From positions 62,001 to 126,000 of the forward strand of contig JASVEC010000061.1 in the NCBI GenBank assembly GCA_030770535.1: 64,000 nucleotides of DNA. Direction: 5' to 3'. A model generated the notes under the pieces. The model saw only the letters and a program-made list of their open reading frames with translations. It did not search any database and was not told where the DNA came from. Positions 11,762 through 22,362 of this stretch are shown piece after piece. This DNA comes from Batkoa obscura. Lineage: Eukaryota; Entomophthoromycota; Entomophthoromycetes; Entomophthorales; Batkoaceae. Every line of letters starts with the position of its first letter. The first letter of the stretch is position 1. Both the position numbers and the translations under genes were made by a program.

Positions 11762-12590
11762 CTTTATTTCCTTGTATTCGTTTGATGACGTTTTCATCTT
11801 CATATTCCTAATAACCGGTTTATTAATAATCATGCTTCTGTTTCTTACTAATAATTTAGTATCATTAAGAATGCTATTGTTGGCCACTTTCCTTTTTTGT
11901 ATGTGTCAATGAGCTAAATAATAAGTTAATTTCTATACCCATCGTTAATTTGATATTCTTCTAAATCGCTTTTTTAATCATGACATCACTACTCTGGATT
12001 AGAAATTAACGATGGGAGAAATTTATATAAGCGTCTTTTACTCTACTGTCCTCCCTTAAGGTGACTTTATACTTGGAATATATAAATGAATCTCAATAAC
12101 TTTTACAAAAGTATAAATGATCTATTCTATTCTATTCATGTACAATTTAAAAATAATTCATTAAATGCTAATAGAGTGCTTTTTACCTTAAAATCTTAAC
12201 GCTAAAAAATGCTGTCTATTTTAGATCAAGATTATTTTTTGATTATATTATTTTTTGCCCACTTTTTATAAAGTCAAAGTAAGACCTTAGATTATTACAC
12301 TTATCATGTAGGGATATCCCTTTTTATTAGAAATTTACAATATTTTTGAACTCAGTTATCACTCAAAAATGGAAAAAGGAAAGGAACCAAAGACATCCTC
12401 ATACACCTATTTAATAGATTTTAATATGTGAGAAGTAAATATTAAAATAAAACTAGTCATTAAAGCAAATAGTTAATAAATAAATTTTATTTTTTATTTT
12501 TGAAATCTAAAATAAAATACACTAGAAAAAAGAAAGGAGAAAGCTAAAATCCTGTTTTAAAAAATAATCTGTGAAAAATTGCCTTGCTTT
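11762..12590. other. Intergenic region with one degenerate MITE
   Basis: Between the start of CCP1 and the stop of the DUF4451 gene. It holds a diverged reverse-oriented MITE (12309-12403); nothing else recognised. Confidence 0.5.
12309..12403 (-). mobile_element. Degenerate MITE copy, reverse orientation
   Basis: TAGGGATATCC at one end and GACATCCTCATA at the other, with reverse-complement remnants of the core (CACTCAAAAATGGAAAAAGG). Internal part shortened and diverged. Confidence 0.6.
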
Positions 12591-14120
12591 TTAAACCCTT
12601 TTACCAAAGATGGATTTAGGTTTATGATAAACATGGCATTTATGAGCATGGCGGAACCAAAGCACTGAATTTCTTCTTTTGGCAGATGACATTTGGATCC
12701 ATTGTTGACATTGATGACAAAGTCCTTCAACAACTTCAGCATCTTTTTGACGTGTTTGAATAGGCCCTGAAAAGAATTTTCCGGATACTGAGGAAATCCC
12801 ATGATAGAATTGTTTATGGTACCAATAAGCACTATTCTTTAACTGTAACCATTTTCCTGGACTACATAAATCACAATATCCTTCCTTTTTATGACCCCCA
12901 AATCTCACCCATTGGGGCGTATATAAATCCCCTGGATATCTTAAATGTTGACGGCGTGGTACTGCTTCTGGGTCGCTATCATCAGTTGGTGGTGGAAGAT
13001 GAGCAGAAGCGTTGATGGCTTCTTGTGCAGCTTGGGCAGTAGCAGCATCAGGAGCAGGAGCATTTTGAATAGGGATAGCCATTGGCATACCAGATTCATT
13101 AATACTATACATGTGAGGATTGTTGTTGGCATGATGACCATGAGGATGTTGATGATTTAAATAACTATTAACATGAGCATGCTGGAATAAAGTATTATTG
13201 AAGTTATCTTCTATCTTTGCCCTTTTCATTTGGCTGTTTAACATTAAATTGTCTTGATAGTAAGGCTGATAATTCGATGGGTTTGCTGGAAAATGAGGGG
13301 ACATTGGACTTATATTACTATTGCTATTTGTAGGGTTATTATGTGAGTAATTCACTGTATAACCTTGACTATAAGCCATTTCATTTATGAGATGTGAATG
13401 ATTATCTTCATTAGGTAACCTTCTTGATTGTAATTTATCATTTAATAATAAATGACTATTTGATTGATTATTACTATTGCTATATTGTTCAATATTAAAA
13501 ATAGGCGAGTGTGGTACTGAAGATGGATGTGATAAATTATTAACACTTTCATGGGAAGATACTGACATACCTGCAGATAATGGAACTGATAAACCTGCAG
13601 ATAATGGCATAGATAAACCTGCAGACAAAGGTACTGGTAAAAGGTACTGGTAAACCAGCAGACATAGGTATTAAACGTAAGTTAGAAGAATGATTGTTGG
13701 AATTGGTAGTAATGATCTGAGGCAAGTGAAGATTTTGAATTTGGTTATTCGTCAAATGCTGAGTATTAAAATAAGTTGAATTCTTCTCATATAACTTATT
13801 ATTTGATTGAATGCTGCCATCAAAGAATTTATTTGTTGTGAATTATTGTTATTTGAATTGTTATTATTCATCATATTATTCGTTGGTTGCTGATTAGGAT
13901 CCAAATATTCAGCTACATCTGGCAATGAATTGTACCTCTTCATACGTAGTCCACTGTTATTATCATAATTCTCTTGCTGTTGTTGTTTAGCCATATCTAG
14001 GTTTAATGAATTATCATTATTGTTAACTGCATCAGACTGCGATCTTATAAATGGTTGTGATGGTGGTAATAAATTATTATTATTATTATTGTTAAGCAAT
14101 GGATTACTGTTTAAATACAT
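12591..14120 (-). CDS. DUF4451 (Meu26-like) zinc protein with two frame shifts in the N-terminal part
   Basis: The C-terminal ~120 residues (nt about 12950-12591) are a clear DUF4451 domain, found in fungal regulators such as fission yeast Meu26: HLRYPGDLYTPQWVRFGGHK, EGYCDLCSPGKWLQLKNSAY, WYHKQFYHGISS, VEGLCHQCQQWI and NSVLWFRHAHKCHVYHKPK. Two Cys-x2-Cys pairs with following His residues suggest two zinc sites. The N-terminal half is Asn/Gln/Ser-rich (poly-N runs), as in many fungal regulators. Three overlapping frames are needed to read it whole: 14120-13752, then about 13755-13630, then 13628-12591. The second change coincides with a 13-bp tandem duplication (13630-13642 and 13643-13655) inside a repeat coding (M/L)SAGL(P/S)(V/M)P units; one unit fewer would restore one frame. 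The first change near 13755-13790 is unexplained by a good intron. Either sequence error, a true null allele, or a shorter protein starting at 13628. Confidence 0.8.
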
Positions 14121-16666
14121 TATGTTAATTTAGGTTTATATATTGCGCTTGAGTTTCGATTCTATTATGCTATGCTACTTTAATATAACAATATAGCATA
14201 AACTATTTTTAAAAAATAATTATCTAAAGATGTGTTGTATATATACTATCACTTATACAAGCAGAACAAAGATAAGGGTATTGATGATACACTTAAATAA
14301 TTTAAAAGAGTGATAAATAATAATACACTTAGTTATAAAATTAAAGTAGAAACTTGACGTTTAAAACCAGTTTAAATATTTAAATATGAGTTATAAAATA
14401 AAATAAATTTTGAATTTACAAAATAAAAAAGAAAGTTAATGCTCATGAAATTCAACTTAGCATTAATTTATAGTTAAAATTTTACTTAATCTCTTTACCA
14501 ATTTTCTTCAAAGGCTAAGTAACTTATAAATTTATAGATTAGGTTGATCTTGATTTAGAAGATGAAATTGTCTGTTATTTTTAACCTTTCATTATGCCTA
14601 TGAATGACCATATTTATAAATTATTCATATTGAAGACTCCCCATAATTTGGATTTTAAATTTATTTAAAAAATTAGGGGCTTATAAAATGACATCATTTT
14701 TGCAAATTTTCTTTAAAATCTAATACATTCTCAGTATAAAAACGTGGTTCACTTTTAACCTTACTTCATCTTATTTCCTTTTTACTTTGAACACCCTACC
14801 CTACCTTTTGGTTTGATATTATTACTAAGGAACTTCTAATTTGGTTTAAAATTATTTTAAACATATTCGAATCAAGTTTTTTAATTCTAAACATGAACTA
14901 ATTTTATTTCATTTGAAATTAATATTTGTTAATTAGCATATTAATAATGTTAATATTTAATAAACATTAAAACTCACTCTTAGAATCTAGTTTTTTATAG
15001 TATAATACAATGGACGACAATATAACTTTTATTGCTTTTTGTGTTATCATTATTTTTAAATAAATAAACTAAAGAATTAACTGAAACAAATAATTAAAAA
15101 AAAGAACCTTTAGATTTTAAAGAATAAATGGTAAAAAATAAGACTGATAAGTACACTAAAGGACAATTAATAATAAATTAAATGTTTAGAATAAGGCCAT
15201 ATTCTTTATCAAGAGGCTATCTCGGGAAGACTAGATAGTAAAATTTCAAAAGTTTTAAAATAATAGTTTTATTTGGTTTTATTTTGTACTATTAAAATAA
15301 ATTAAACAAAAATAAGTTTGATTTAAAAAAAAGATAGTTGTATTTTTCCCCTTAAAATACAAGAGTTTAAATTAATTTTAACCCCCCTTAGTTATTCCTT
15401 GTTTTTTTATTTAGATCCCTAAAAATAGCTGTTAACCAATCAATTCTTCGATTCCTTTCTCTTTATTGATTATCTGAATCTTATTTTATTTTACCTCCCA
15501 ACCTTTAGAAAACCCAGCCAACTTAAACTAAGCGTTATTTCAAAAAACAGGGTTTGGTTAAACTAAAATTAATTTTATAAAAGGCAGAATAAGATTAAGT
15601 TATTATATTGTTTAAAAATATTTAAATATTTTATATTTTATTTATCTATTTATATTAAATAAGCTATCAAAATACATATTAAAATTTAATAATTCTTGTA
15701 TAATTAAAAATGCACTAGTTTCTAGTTGAACCTTAAGCTCACATATTATTACATTTTAGTAAAATTATTATTTTTGATTAACACCCTAAATCAATCTCTT
15801 TTATAGATATTTTATGTACTATTGTTATAATTAATTTGTATATTTAATATGTATGCATATTAAATATACAAGATAAAACTTTATTTAAAATAATCTTTTT
15901 TTACATTCAGCCTAAATACTTTAGAACATTAGAGCTAAACTGAGTAAATAATTGCAATAAATAGAGAAATAAAATTTAACAAAATTGAGATATAGATAAT
16001 CATAAAATCTTCATTTTTAATCAAAAACTAATATTTTAAACAAAATGGATCAATGAACTATTTTAATAGCTAATTGAAAAAGTGAACATTTAAAACATTA
16101 AGCCTTTTACTATTTTAAAGATATAAAACCACAGTTTTAAGTTTTACTATAAAAATTATCTGATAATTTAGTAAATATTTCCTAGTAAAGCATGAAAGAA
16201 AGCTATAAATAAAAACTATTAGAATAAATTTATAAAATATATATCATTTATATTTTAATTTTATGATTCTATTTTTCAAGGTAGACATTAAATTAGAATT
16301 TTATGACAAAAAACAAATAAATAATAATTTAATAATAGGTTTAACCACATTCATTTCTTTTTGTCGTATATATTATAAAGCCTTCTAATAATATATCAAG
16401 TTAATGAGATTTTATTATTTTTTATTTACATTATCTTCTTTATATTTAAAATTACATCTTATATATATTTAAGTCTATTTAATGTTAAATTAATTTTAAT
16501 ATTAAAATGCTTTATGATTTTAATAAAAACTATCAATCAGATCAATAACAATTTTGCATTTTATGGCTTTAATAATAAAAATAAATTTAAGTTAAAGTGT
16601 AATGTGTCAATATAAGATATAAATTATTTAAATTTAAATTTCTGCACACATCTTAATATTTAAATT

Positions 16667-16788
16667 ATACACTAGTAAAGATTTCAGATAGTCACTCTCA
16701 AAAATCGATTTATTTAGTAAAAATTTATCGTATTTTACTAAATAAATCGATTTTTGAGAGTGACTATCTGAAATCTTTACTAGTGTAT
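16667..16788. repeat. Perfect 56-bp inverted repeat with 10-bp loop
   Basis: Arms 16667-16722 and 16733-16788 are exact reverse complements, separated by ATTTATCGTA. An AT-rich but non-simple sequence (it includes GTCACTCTC) cannot give this by chance. It could form a long hairpin or cruciform, or be a young inverted-repeat element. Confidence 0.95.
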
Positions 16789-16912
16789 CATAAATTTCTT
16801 AGAAATATGATTGTTTTTATAAGCAATTTTGATAACTAAATAATATGTAATTTTTAGTTGTTTTTGAAAGAGACTAAATAGTAACAATATGATTATTTAA
16901 ATAAAAAGTACT

Positions 16913-17012
16913 TGGGGATATATTTTTTTGTTTAAGAATTTTATTAACAAACTTTCCACTCAAATAGCACTTAAAAAATGGAAAAGTAATAAAATCGAAA
17001 AAAACATCCCCA
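16913..17012 (-). mobile_element. MITE copy, reverse orientation
   Basis: TTGGGGATAT to ACATCCCCA with the reverse core CACTCAAATAGCACTTAAAA. Flanks are not a clean TA. Confidence 0.85.
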
Positions 17013-17330
17013 CTTACTAAAAAAATTAAACTGGGCAATAAAAATGCCTAAAATCGGACCAATCATTACTATGATTAGTTTCTAAAGTTTGAATTATTAT
17101 TTTAAAACTTTAGTTAAATCTCATGTAAATTCTTTATTTTTTATGAAAATATAATTTTAAAATAAAAAACTTCTTATTTTATTTACTTTTAAATTGTTTT
17201 GATATTATTTTCATAGAAAAAATTAACTAATTATATATTCTATTTTATAAATACTTTTTAAATAATTATCTTATTACTATTTGACTTTTTTAATTCTTAT
17301 AATAGTAATACAATAATAATTTAAAAATAA

Positions 17331-17420
17331 AATGAGACTGTTTTTTTTGGTTTCATTATTTTTCCATTTTTTAAGTGCTATTTGAGTGGAAAGATTGTAG
17401 TAAAATTTATATAAAAAAAG
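17331..17420 (+). mobile_element. MITE copy, 3' end lost
   Basis: 5' half and core intact (GGTTTCATTA, TAAGTGCTATTTGAGTGG); the ACATCCCCA terminus is missing. Confidence 0.75.
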
Positions 17421-17558
17421 CTAAAAAAAGATATAAAATAATAAAAAAGTAGAATATTTTAGAAAATTATATAATTAAAATAACCAACTGTATATTAAGT
17501 TTATTATTATTTAATTATGAATCAGCTAATACTGTTTTTACAAACTGTTTAAAGCAAA

Positions 17559-17654
17559 TTAATATTTTTTTTGAGTTCATTACTTTTTCCATTTTTAAGC
17601 GCTGTTTGAGCAGAAAGATTAATAGTAAAATCCTTAAACAAATGTATCCCCATA
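17559..17654 (+). mobile_element. MITE copy, 5' end lost
   Basis: Core and 3' end (TGTATCCCCATA) intact, 5' terminal repeat altered. Confidence 0.8.
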
Positions 17655-17734
17655 TACTCTTATAAATTTTAATATTTTAAAATATTAACAATAATTTTAT
17701 AACAAATAAAAGGTGAGTATAATGGATATAAAAA

Positions 17735-17918
17735 CATTAATAATATTTTAATATATATTACTAATCTTTCTGGTAGTATTTTATGTATGCTTTACATGAG
17801 TATTGTCTATTCTATTTGTTTTATATAGTCCATAGCCTATTATTTGCTATTCTTCATAATTCAAGTCTATCAAGCAAAAACTGCTTTTGATTCCAACCAT
17901 TAAGTACCAGATTTCACA
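17735..17918 (-). repeat. Partial copy of the TGTGAAAT-ended element
   Basis: Minus-strand reading from 17918 (TGTGAAATCTGGTACTTA) aligns with the element at 54166-54627 over about 180 nt, including AATAGAATAGACAATACT. The other end is not seen. Confidence 0.75.
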
Positions 17919-18122
17919 GTAGTTGTAAATCATATACTAAAATATATACTATTGATTTTATAAAAGCAATCTTAATAAATAATATTAATATTAAGCTATT
18001 AAATAATTATACTGGCTATGAAACTACAAAAAATAAATCAAATAATAATGATAGTTCTAAAAATATTAAAATTGATTATAGAAATAGTTTGTTTTATAGA
18101 TATAATTAGAATATATCAAATA

Positions 18123-18224
18123 TATGTATGTTTTTTTGATTCCACTACTTTTTCCATTTTTCAAGTGCTATTGAGTAGAATAACTGTTATTAAAATTGTT
18201 AACCAAAAAAAATACATTCCTATA
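18123..18224 (+). mobile_element. MITE copy, diverged
   Basis: TATGTATGTT start, ACATTCCTATA end, core present with small deletions. Confidence 0.75.
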
Positions 18225-18499
18225 TACTATACTAAATTATTTAGATTAATTTTTATATCAAAAAATAGCTTTTTATTATATTACTATGCTATTTTTATTG
18301 TGTTTCTATAAAAATTTCTTAGTTAAGAAAACTATCTGCTAAGATTCATCAAAATATGACAATTATTAATATACCCCTTCACTAACAATCATGGCAATCA
18401 TTGTGTTCCAGATAGAGTATAATTGGAATTTAACCAATAAATATATTATTTAAATAGACAATGATTGTTATAAGATTTACATTTTATTATTTGCTAAAT

Positions 18500-18755
18500 A
18501 GTTATTCTGAGATATTAACTAAATATTAATATAGTCTTAAAATCGGAGAAAAATAAATTATTCTTTACATTTAGTAGACTATAATTGAATTAACATTTGA
18601 TCGAGTTTTAAACTATTAATCATATAATAAAATAACAATTAAGAATTATATACATTATCTCCTTTTATCACAAAAAAGAGCGCCTTCTTGGCTCAGTTGG
18701 CAGAGCGTCCGCCTAGTAAGCGGAAGGTCATTGGTTCGATTCCGATAGAAGGCAT
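18500..18755 (+). repeat. Left arm of an inverted duplication carrying tRNA-Thr
   Basis: The tRNA and about 180 nt upstream (including GGAGAAAAATAAA, TTTAGTAGACT and CTCCTTTTATCACAAAAAAG) recur in reverse orientation at about 21092-21330. The tRNA is identical; the upstream parts have diverged. Confidence 0.8.
18682..18753 (+). tRNA. tRNA-Thr (anticodon AGU)
   Basis: 72 nt, intronless. Acceptor GCCTTCT pairs with AGAAGGC; D-arm GCTC/GAGC; anticodon stem TCCGC/GCGGA around CTAGTAA (anticodon AGT, read as IGU); T-arm ATTGG-TTCGATT-CCGAT. The first T-run (TTTT) downstream is about 40 nt away, weaker than that of its twin at 21092-21163. Confidence 0.95.
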
Positions 18756-19057
18756 ATATCTATATTAACTTCGTAGTAAAAAAAAACTATAATTTTATAA
18801 TAAACAACTTTTTTTAATGAAATCATCATGCATTTAGCTATTACCATATATATTATGACGTTTTTGATGTTGTTGGATTTATTTTCCAATTCGTATATTA
18901 AAATATTAAATATTGTGTAAAAGTTAGTATCAATTAGTTCTAAACTATAGTAGTTTTGATATGTATGTTCTAATAATAGAATATTAGTTACCACATTTTA
19001 CTAAAAAAAGCAGGCTCATCAATATAAATAAGACCAAAAAATTTGAGTTAATATAAA

Positions 19058-19064
19058 TGAGTCA
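19058..19064 (+). promoter_or_regulatory. Gcn4/CPC1-type site TGAGTCA
   Basis: Exact match to the TGAGTCA core bound by the bZIP regulators of general amino-acid control, 104 nt upstream of a lysine biosynthesis gene. The gene function and spacing make it plausible; binding is inferred. Confidence 0.6.
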
Positions 19065-19115
19065 CCCTGAGTGATTGATTAACTGAAAAAAGATAGCAAG
19101 CATATGTTCAAAAAG

Positions 19116-19124
19116 TATATAAAA
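19116..19124 (+). promoter_or_regulatory. TATA box of LYS9
   Basis: TATATAAAA about 50 nt upstream of the start codon. Confidence 0.5.
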
Positions 19125-19167
19125 AGAGCTCAAATAGAATTATTGGTATTGAAATTTATTCAAAAAT

Positions 19168-20923
19168 GAGTGAAAAGTAATTGCTATATAGCTAATGTTT
19201 ATGAATTTTAACTTTTTTTATATAGAAAAATTTTGTTATTAGGTTCTGGTTACGTGGCTGCCCCCTGTGTGGATTATTTATTAAGAAATGAAAACAATAT
19301 AATTACTATAGGTAATTAAAGTCACCATATTTCATAACGATTTCTAATTTTTTCAATAGCTAGTTATCGCTTAGAAAGAAGTGTTGCTCTTAGTAATAAA
19401 TATGATAGTTCACGTGTACATGGGGCTCAAGTAGATGTGAATGATGAAGCTAGTTTAGATAATTTAGTAAGCAAACATGATTTAGTGATTAGTTTAATCC
19501 CGTATATCCATCATGTCAAAGTAATCAATTCGGCTATAAGATATAAGAAAAATGTAGTTACAACCTCTTATGTTTCACCAGCTATGTTAGAATTAGATGA
19601 AAAGTAAGATTATTTATTTTGTAGAATTAGATCCTTTTTTTAAAATTATTGGATTAGATGTAAACAAGCTGGCATCACAGTTATGAATGAAATTGGATTG
19701 GATCCTGGAGTAGATCATATTTATGCTGTTAAAGCTATCCGTGATGCCCATGCCGAAGGCAAACAAGTCAAATCCTTTACTAGTTTTTGTGGTGGCTTAC
19801 CAGCCCCTGAAGCATCTAATAATCCATTAGGTTATAAATTTTCTTGGAGTTCAAGAGGGGTCTTATTAGCTTTACGTAATGACGCTAAATTTTTAAAAAA
19901 TGGAAAAGTAATTGAAATTCTGAATTGTTTTTGATTAAGGCTTAAAAGATTTACTATCATTTTAGATTCAAGAAGTTAATGGAAAAGATTTAATGCGTAG
20001 TGTAGAACCTATAAACATTTTCCCTGCTTTTTCCTTAGTCTCTTATGCTAATAGAGATTCTTCTTTTTATAATGATAGATATTCTATCCCTGAAGCTGAA
20101 ACAGTAGTTAGAGGTTCCTTAAGATATTCAGTAAGCGTTTTGTGTTAGTTTTAATACATACATTTACATTTTTAGGTCTTTCCACCTTTTGTTCAAGCCT
20201 TAGTAGATCTTGGTTTATTAGATGACTCACCAAAGCCATTCTTAGATCAACAACAATGTAGTTGGGTATTTTTATTATTACACTATCTAAGTTAAATATT
20301 AATTTTGTTAAAAGATGACTATTGTATCCACATTATTAAATCTTAATCCAGCTAATGAAGAGTAAATATTATTAGCGAGTTTTGAGAATTAACTAACAAA
20401 AATAGGGAACTTCAAAAATCTATAATTTCTCACTGTAAATTAGAAGCTTATGAACCAAGTGTTAAAGAACATATACTTAAAGGAATGAAATGGCTGGGTT
20501 TCTTTAGTGAAGATGCTATTACTACTAAAGGCAATTTATTGGATACATTATGTAATACATTAGAAGAAAAGATGACATATAAAGATGGCGAAAGAGATAT
20601 GATTATATTGCAACATCGATTTGACTTTGTAACTAAAGAAGGGAAAAAGGTAATCAATTCTAAATTAATTTTTATCAAACAAACTAATATTTTATTAATT
20701 TTAGGAAACTTTAACTTCTACCTTATTAGAATATGGTGAACCTAATGGTTATTCGGCTATGGCACGTACTGTAGGTGTACCTTGTGGTATTGCTACTCAA
20801 CTTATTTTAGATGGTATACTTACTAAGAAAGGGGTGTTAGCACCAATTGATTATGATATGCTTGAGTTGTTTTTACCTTATTTAGAAAAGGAAAATATTA
20901 TCTGTCATGAAGAATTCATTTAG
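19168..20923 (+). CDS. LYS9: Saccharopine dehydrogenase (NADP+, L-glutamate-forming), 9 exons
   Basis: Saccharopine reductase: condenses aminoadipate semialdehyde with glutamate using NADPH, the penultimate step of the fungal alpha-aminoadipate lysine pathway. Exons: 19168-19178, 19226-19311, 19360-19603, 19658-19907, 19966-20130, 20176-20265, 20315-20361, 20406-20649, 20705-20923; 451 residues, close to yeast Lys9. Exon 1 codes only MSEK. N-terminal Rossmann motif [11 protein letters not shown]; then [89 protein letters not shown], and near the C-terminus [18 protein letters not shown]. All introns are GT-AG; intron 7 has an AACTAAC branch site. The gene lies between two inverted tRNA-Thr genes and has a Gcn4-type site upstream. 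Confidence 0.96.
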
Positions 20924-21091
20924 TTTCTATATTAAAATATACATCAATTAAATTTTTAACACGGTTGTTTAATATAATTTGAAAGTTTATTATTATACAT
21001 GAATTCATAGTTATCTTATTATGCGGAATAAAGAGTAGTAATGTTACCAATTTAAAATGATAAGAGACCATGGAAAAATTTTTATCTCCAT

Positions 21092-21163
21092 GCCTTCTAT
21101 CGGAATCGAACCAATGACCTTCCGCTTACTAGGCGGACGCTCTGCCAACTGAGCCAAGAAGGC
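21092..21163 (-). tRNA. tRNA-Thr (anticodon AGU), second copy
   Basis: Exactly identical over 72 nt to the tRNA at 18682-18753 but on the opposite strand. A TTTTT terminator follows its 3' end within about 15 nt (minus strand), so this copy has the better Pol III stop. Confidence 0.95.
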
Positions 21164-21330
21164 GCTCTTTTTTGTGATAAAAGGAGATAATATATATAAT
21201 TATTAATTGTTACTTCATTACATGTTAATTGACAACTTAAGTTTAATTTACAGTCTACTAAATATAAAGTATAGTTTATTTTTCTCTAATTTTAAGATTG
21301 CATTAGTGTTTAGTTTAAGTAGCTCAATAC
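21164..21330 (-). repeat. Right arm of the inverted duplication (tRNA upstream region)
   Basis: Minus-strand sequence just upstream of this tRNA repeats the upstream sequence of the 18682 copy, near-identical for the first ~35 nt and then diverged with indels. Confidence 0.75.
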
Positions 21331-21480
21331 AATAGTAAACTACATTAATAGTATTAAAAACAATTTAAAGTTATGCTGAAATTATTATTTAATAACCCAT
21401 TAAAAAGAAAGTATAATAGTTGTTGTTTATTTAAATAATATTTATTGACTGAATTCCAATTACGTAAATTTAAAATATCT

Positions 21481-22362
21481 TTAGTAATAAGAATAATCAC
21501 ATTTGGTTACATCAACATAAAAGATAGATGGGTTACATTTGCCGTTTGATTCATATGCCGCACATCCCCATTTACCATTATAATAATTCCAACATGGTGG
21601 AGCATTCTTATAACTTGGTAAATAGGAAAGACCGCCATTAGTACATCTATCAGTTGCTTTAGGACAATACTTTGATGGAGGGGAGGGAGGTGGAGTAGGG
21701 TAGTTACATTTTTTAACATCAACATAAAAGATAGATGGGTTGCATTTACCATTTGATTCATATGCCGCACATTCCCATTTACCATTATAATAATTCCAAC
21801 ATGGCGGAGCATTCTTGTAGCTTGGTAAATAGGAAAGACCGCCATTAGTACATCTATCAGTTGCTTTAGGACAATACTTTGATGGAGGGGAGGGGGATGG
21901 AGCAGGGTAGTTACATTTTTTAACATCAACATAAAAGATAGATGGGTTACATTTACCATTTGATTCATATGCCGCACATTCCCATTTACCATTATAATAA
22001 TTCCAACATGGTGGAGCATTCTTATAACTTGGTAAATAGGAAAGACCGCCATTAGTACATCTATCAGTTGCTTTAGGACAATACTTTGATGGAGGGGAGG
22101 GAGGTGGAGTAGGGTAGTTACATTTTTTAACATCAACATAAAAGATAGATGGGTTGCATTTACCATTTGATTCATATGCCGCACATTCCCATTTACCTTT
22201 ATAATAATTCCAACATGGTGGAGCATTCTTGTAGCTTGGTAAATAGGAAAGACCGCCATGAGTACATCTATCAGTTGATTTTGGGCAATAAGTAGAAGCA
22301 GTATTGGCTAATCCGTAACTAATAATTGAAAAAAATAATAAACTGGATAAATAGCTGATCAT
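21481..22362 (-). CDS. Secreted cysteine-rich protein with four tandem repeats
   Basis: Unrecognised family. 293 residues, intronless. Residues 1-20 are a signal peptide (MISYLSSLLFFSIISYGLA). Four repeats of about 58 residues plus Pro/Ser linkers (unit 69 residues, 207 nt) follow. Each has six cysteines: YCP, DRCTNGG, PPCWNYY, GKWEC, NGKC and KKCNY, with conserved aromatic residues in between (WNYYNGKW). In the last repeat WEC reads WGC and the end is TKCDYSYY. Linkers are PTPPPSPPS, PAPSPSPPS, PTPPPSPPS. The even cysteine count suggests three disulfides per unit; the design (signal, small Cys modules, Pro-Ser linkers) resembles cell-wall or secreted binding modules, but no ligand can be named. 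Nucleotide differences alternate between units, pointing to duplication of a two-unit block. Converges on the second tRNA-Thr. Confidence 0.88.
   Translation of the reverse strand: MISYLSSLLFFSIISYGLANTASTYCPKSTDRCTHGGLSYLPSYKNAPPCWNYYKGKWECAAYESNGKCNPSIFYVDVKKCNYPTPPPSPPSKYCPKATDRCTNGGLSYLPSYKNAPPCWNYYNGKWECAAYESNGKCNPSIFYVDVKKCNYPAPSPSPPSKYCPKATDRCTNGGLSYLPSYKNAPPCWNYYNGKWECAAYESNGKCNPSIFYVDVKKCNYPTPPPSPPSKYCPKATDRCTNGGLSYLPSYKNAPPCWNYYNGKWGCAAYESNGKCNPSIFYVDVTKCDYSYY

Larger units (their letters stand above)
14121..18681. other. 4.5-kb gene-free AT-rich region
   Basis: No gene recognised. It contains a perfect inverted repeat (16667-16788), MITE copies at 16913-17012, 17331-17420, 17559-17654 and 18123-18224, and one copy of a second repeat family (about 17735-17918). 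The open frame at 18018-18311 reads through a MITE and is not a gene. Confidence 0.6.
18754..19167. promoter_or_regulatory. Upstream region of LYS9
   Basis: Contains a TGAGTCA element (19058-19064) and a TATATAAAA sequence (19116-19124) before the ATG at 19168; no gene. Confidence 0.5.
20924..21480. other. Spacer with tRNA-Thr between LYS9 and the repeat protein gene
   Basis: Holds the minus-strand tRNA-Thr and the right arm of the inverted duplication; otherwise AT-rich 3' flanks of the two converging genes. Confidence 0.5.

Noticed and set aside
13750-13792. A 37-nt intron to repair the DUF4451 frame
   Set aside because: GTTATATG...CTCAG would leave the following codons out of phase and meet a stop; it is also shorter than every other intron here.
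18018-18311. 97-codon open frame
   Set aside because: It runs through the MITE at 18123-18224 and AT-rich flanks; composition is not protein-like.
18728-18994. 88-codon minus-strand frame
   Set aside because: Overlaps the tRNA-Thr gene and AT-rich flank; no family.
21507-22259. 250-codon frame overlapping the repeat protein
   Set aside because: Second frame of a 207-nt repeat (a multiple of three keeps both frames open). The other frame has the signal peptide, conserved cysteines and linkers.
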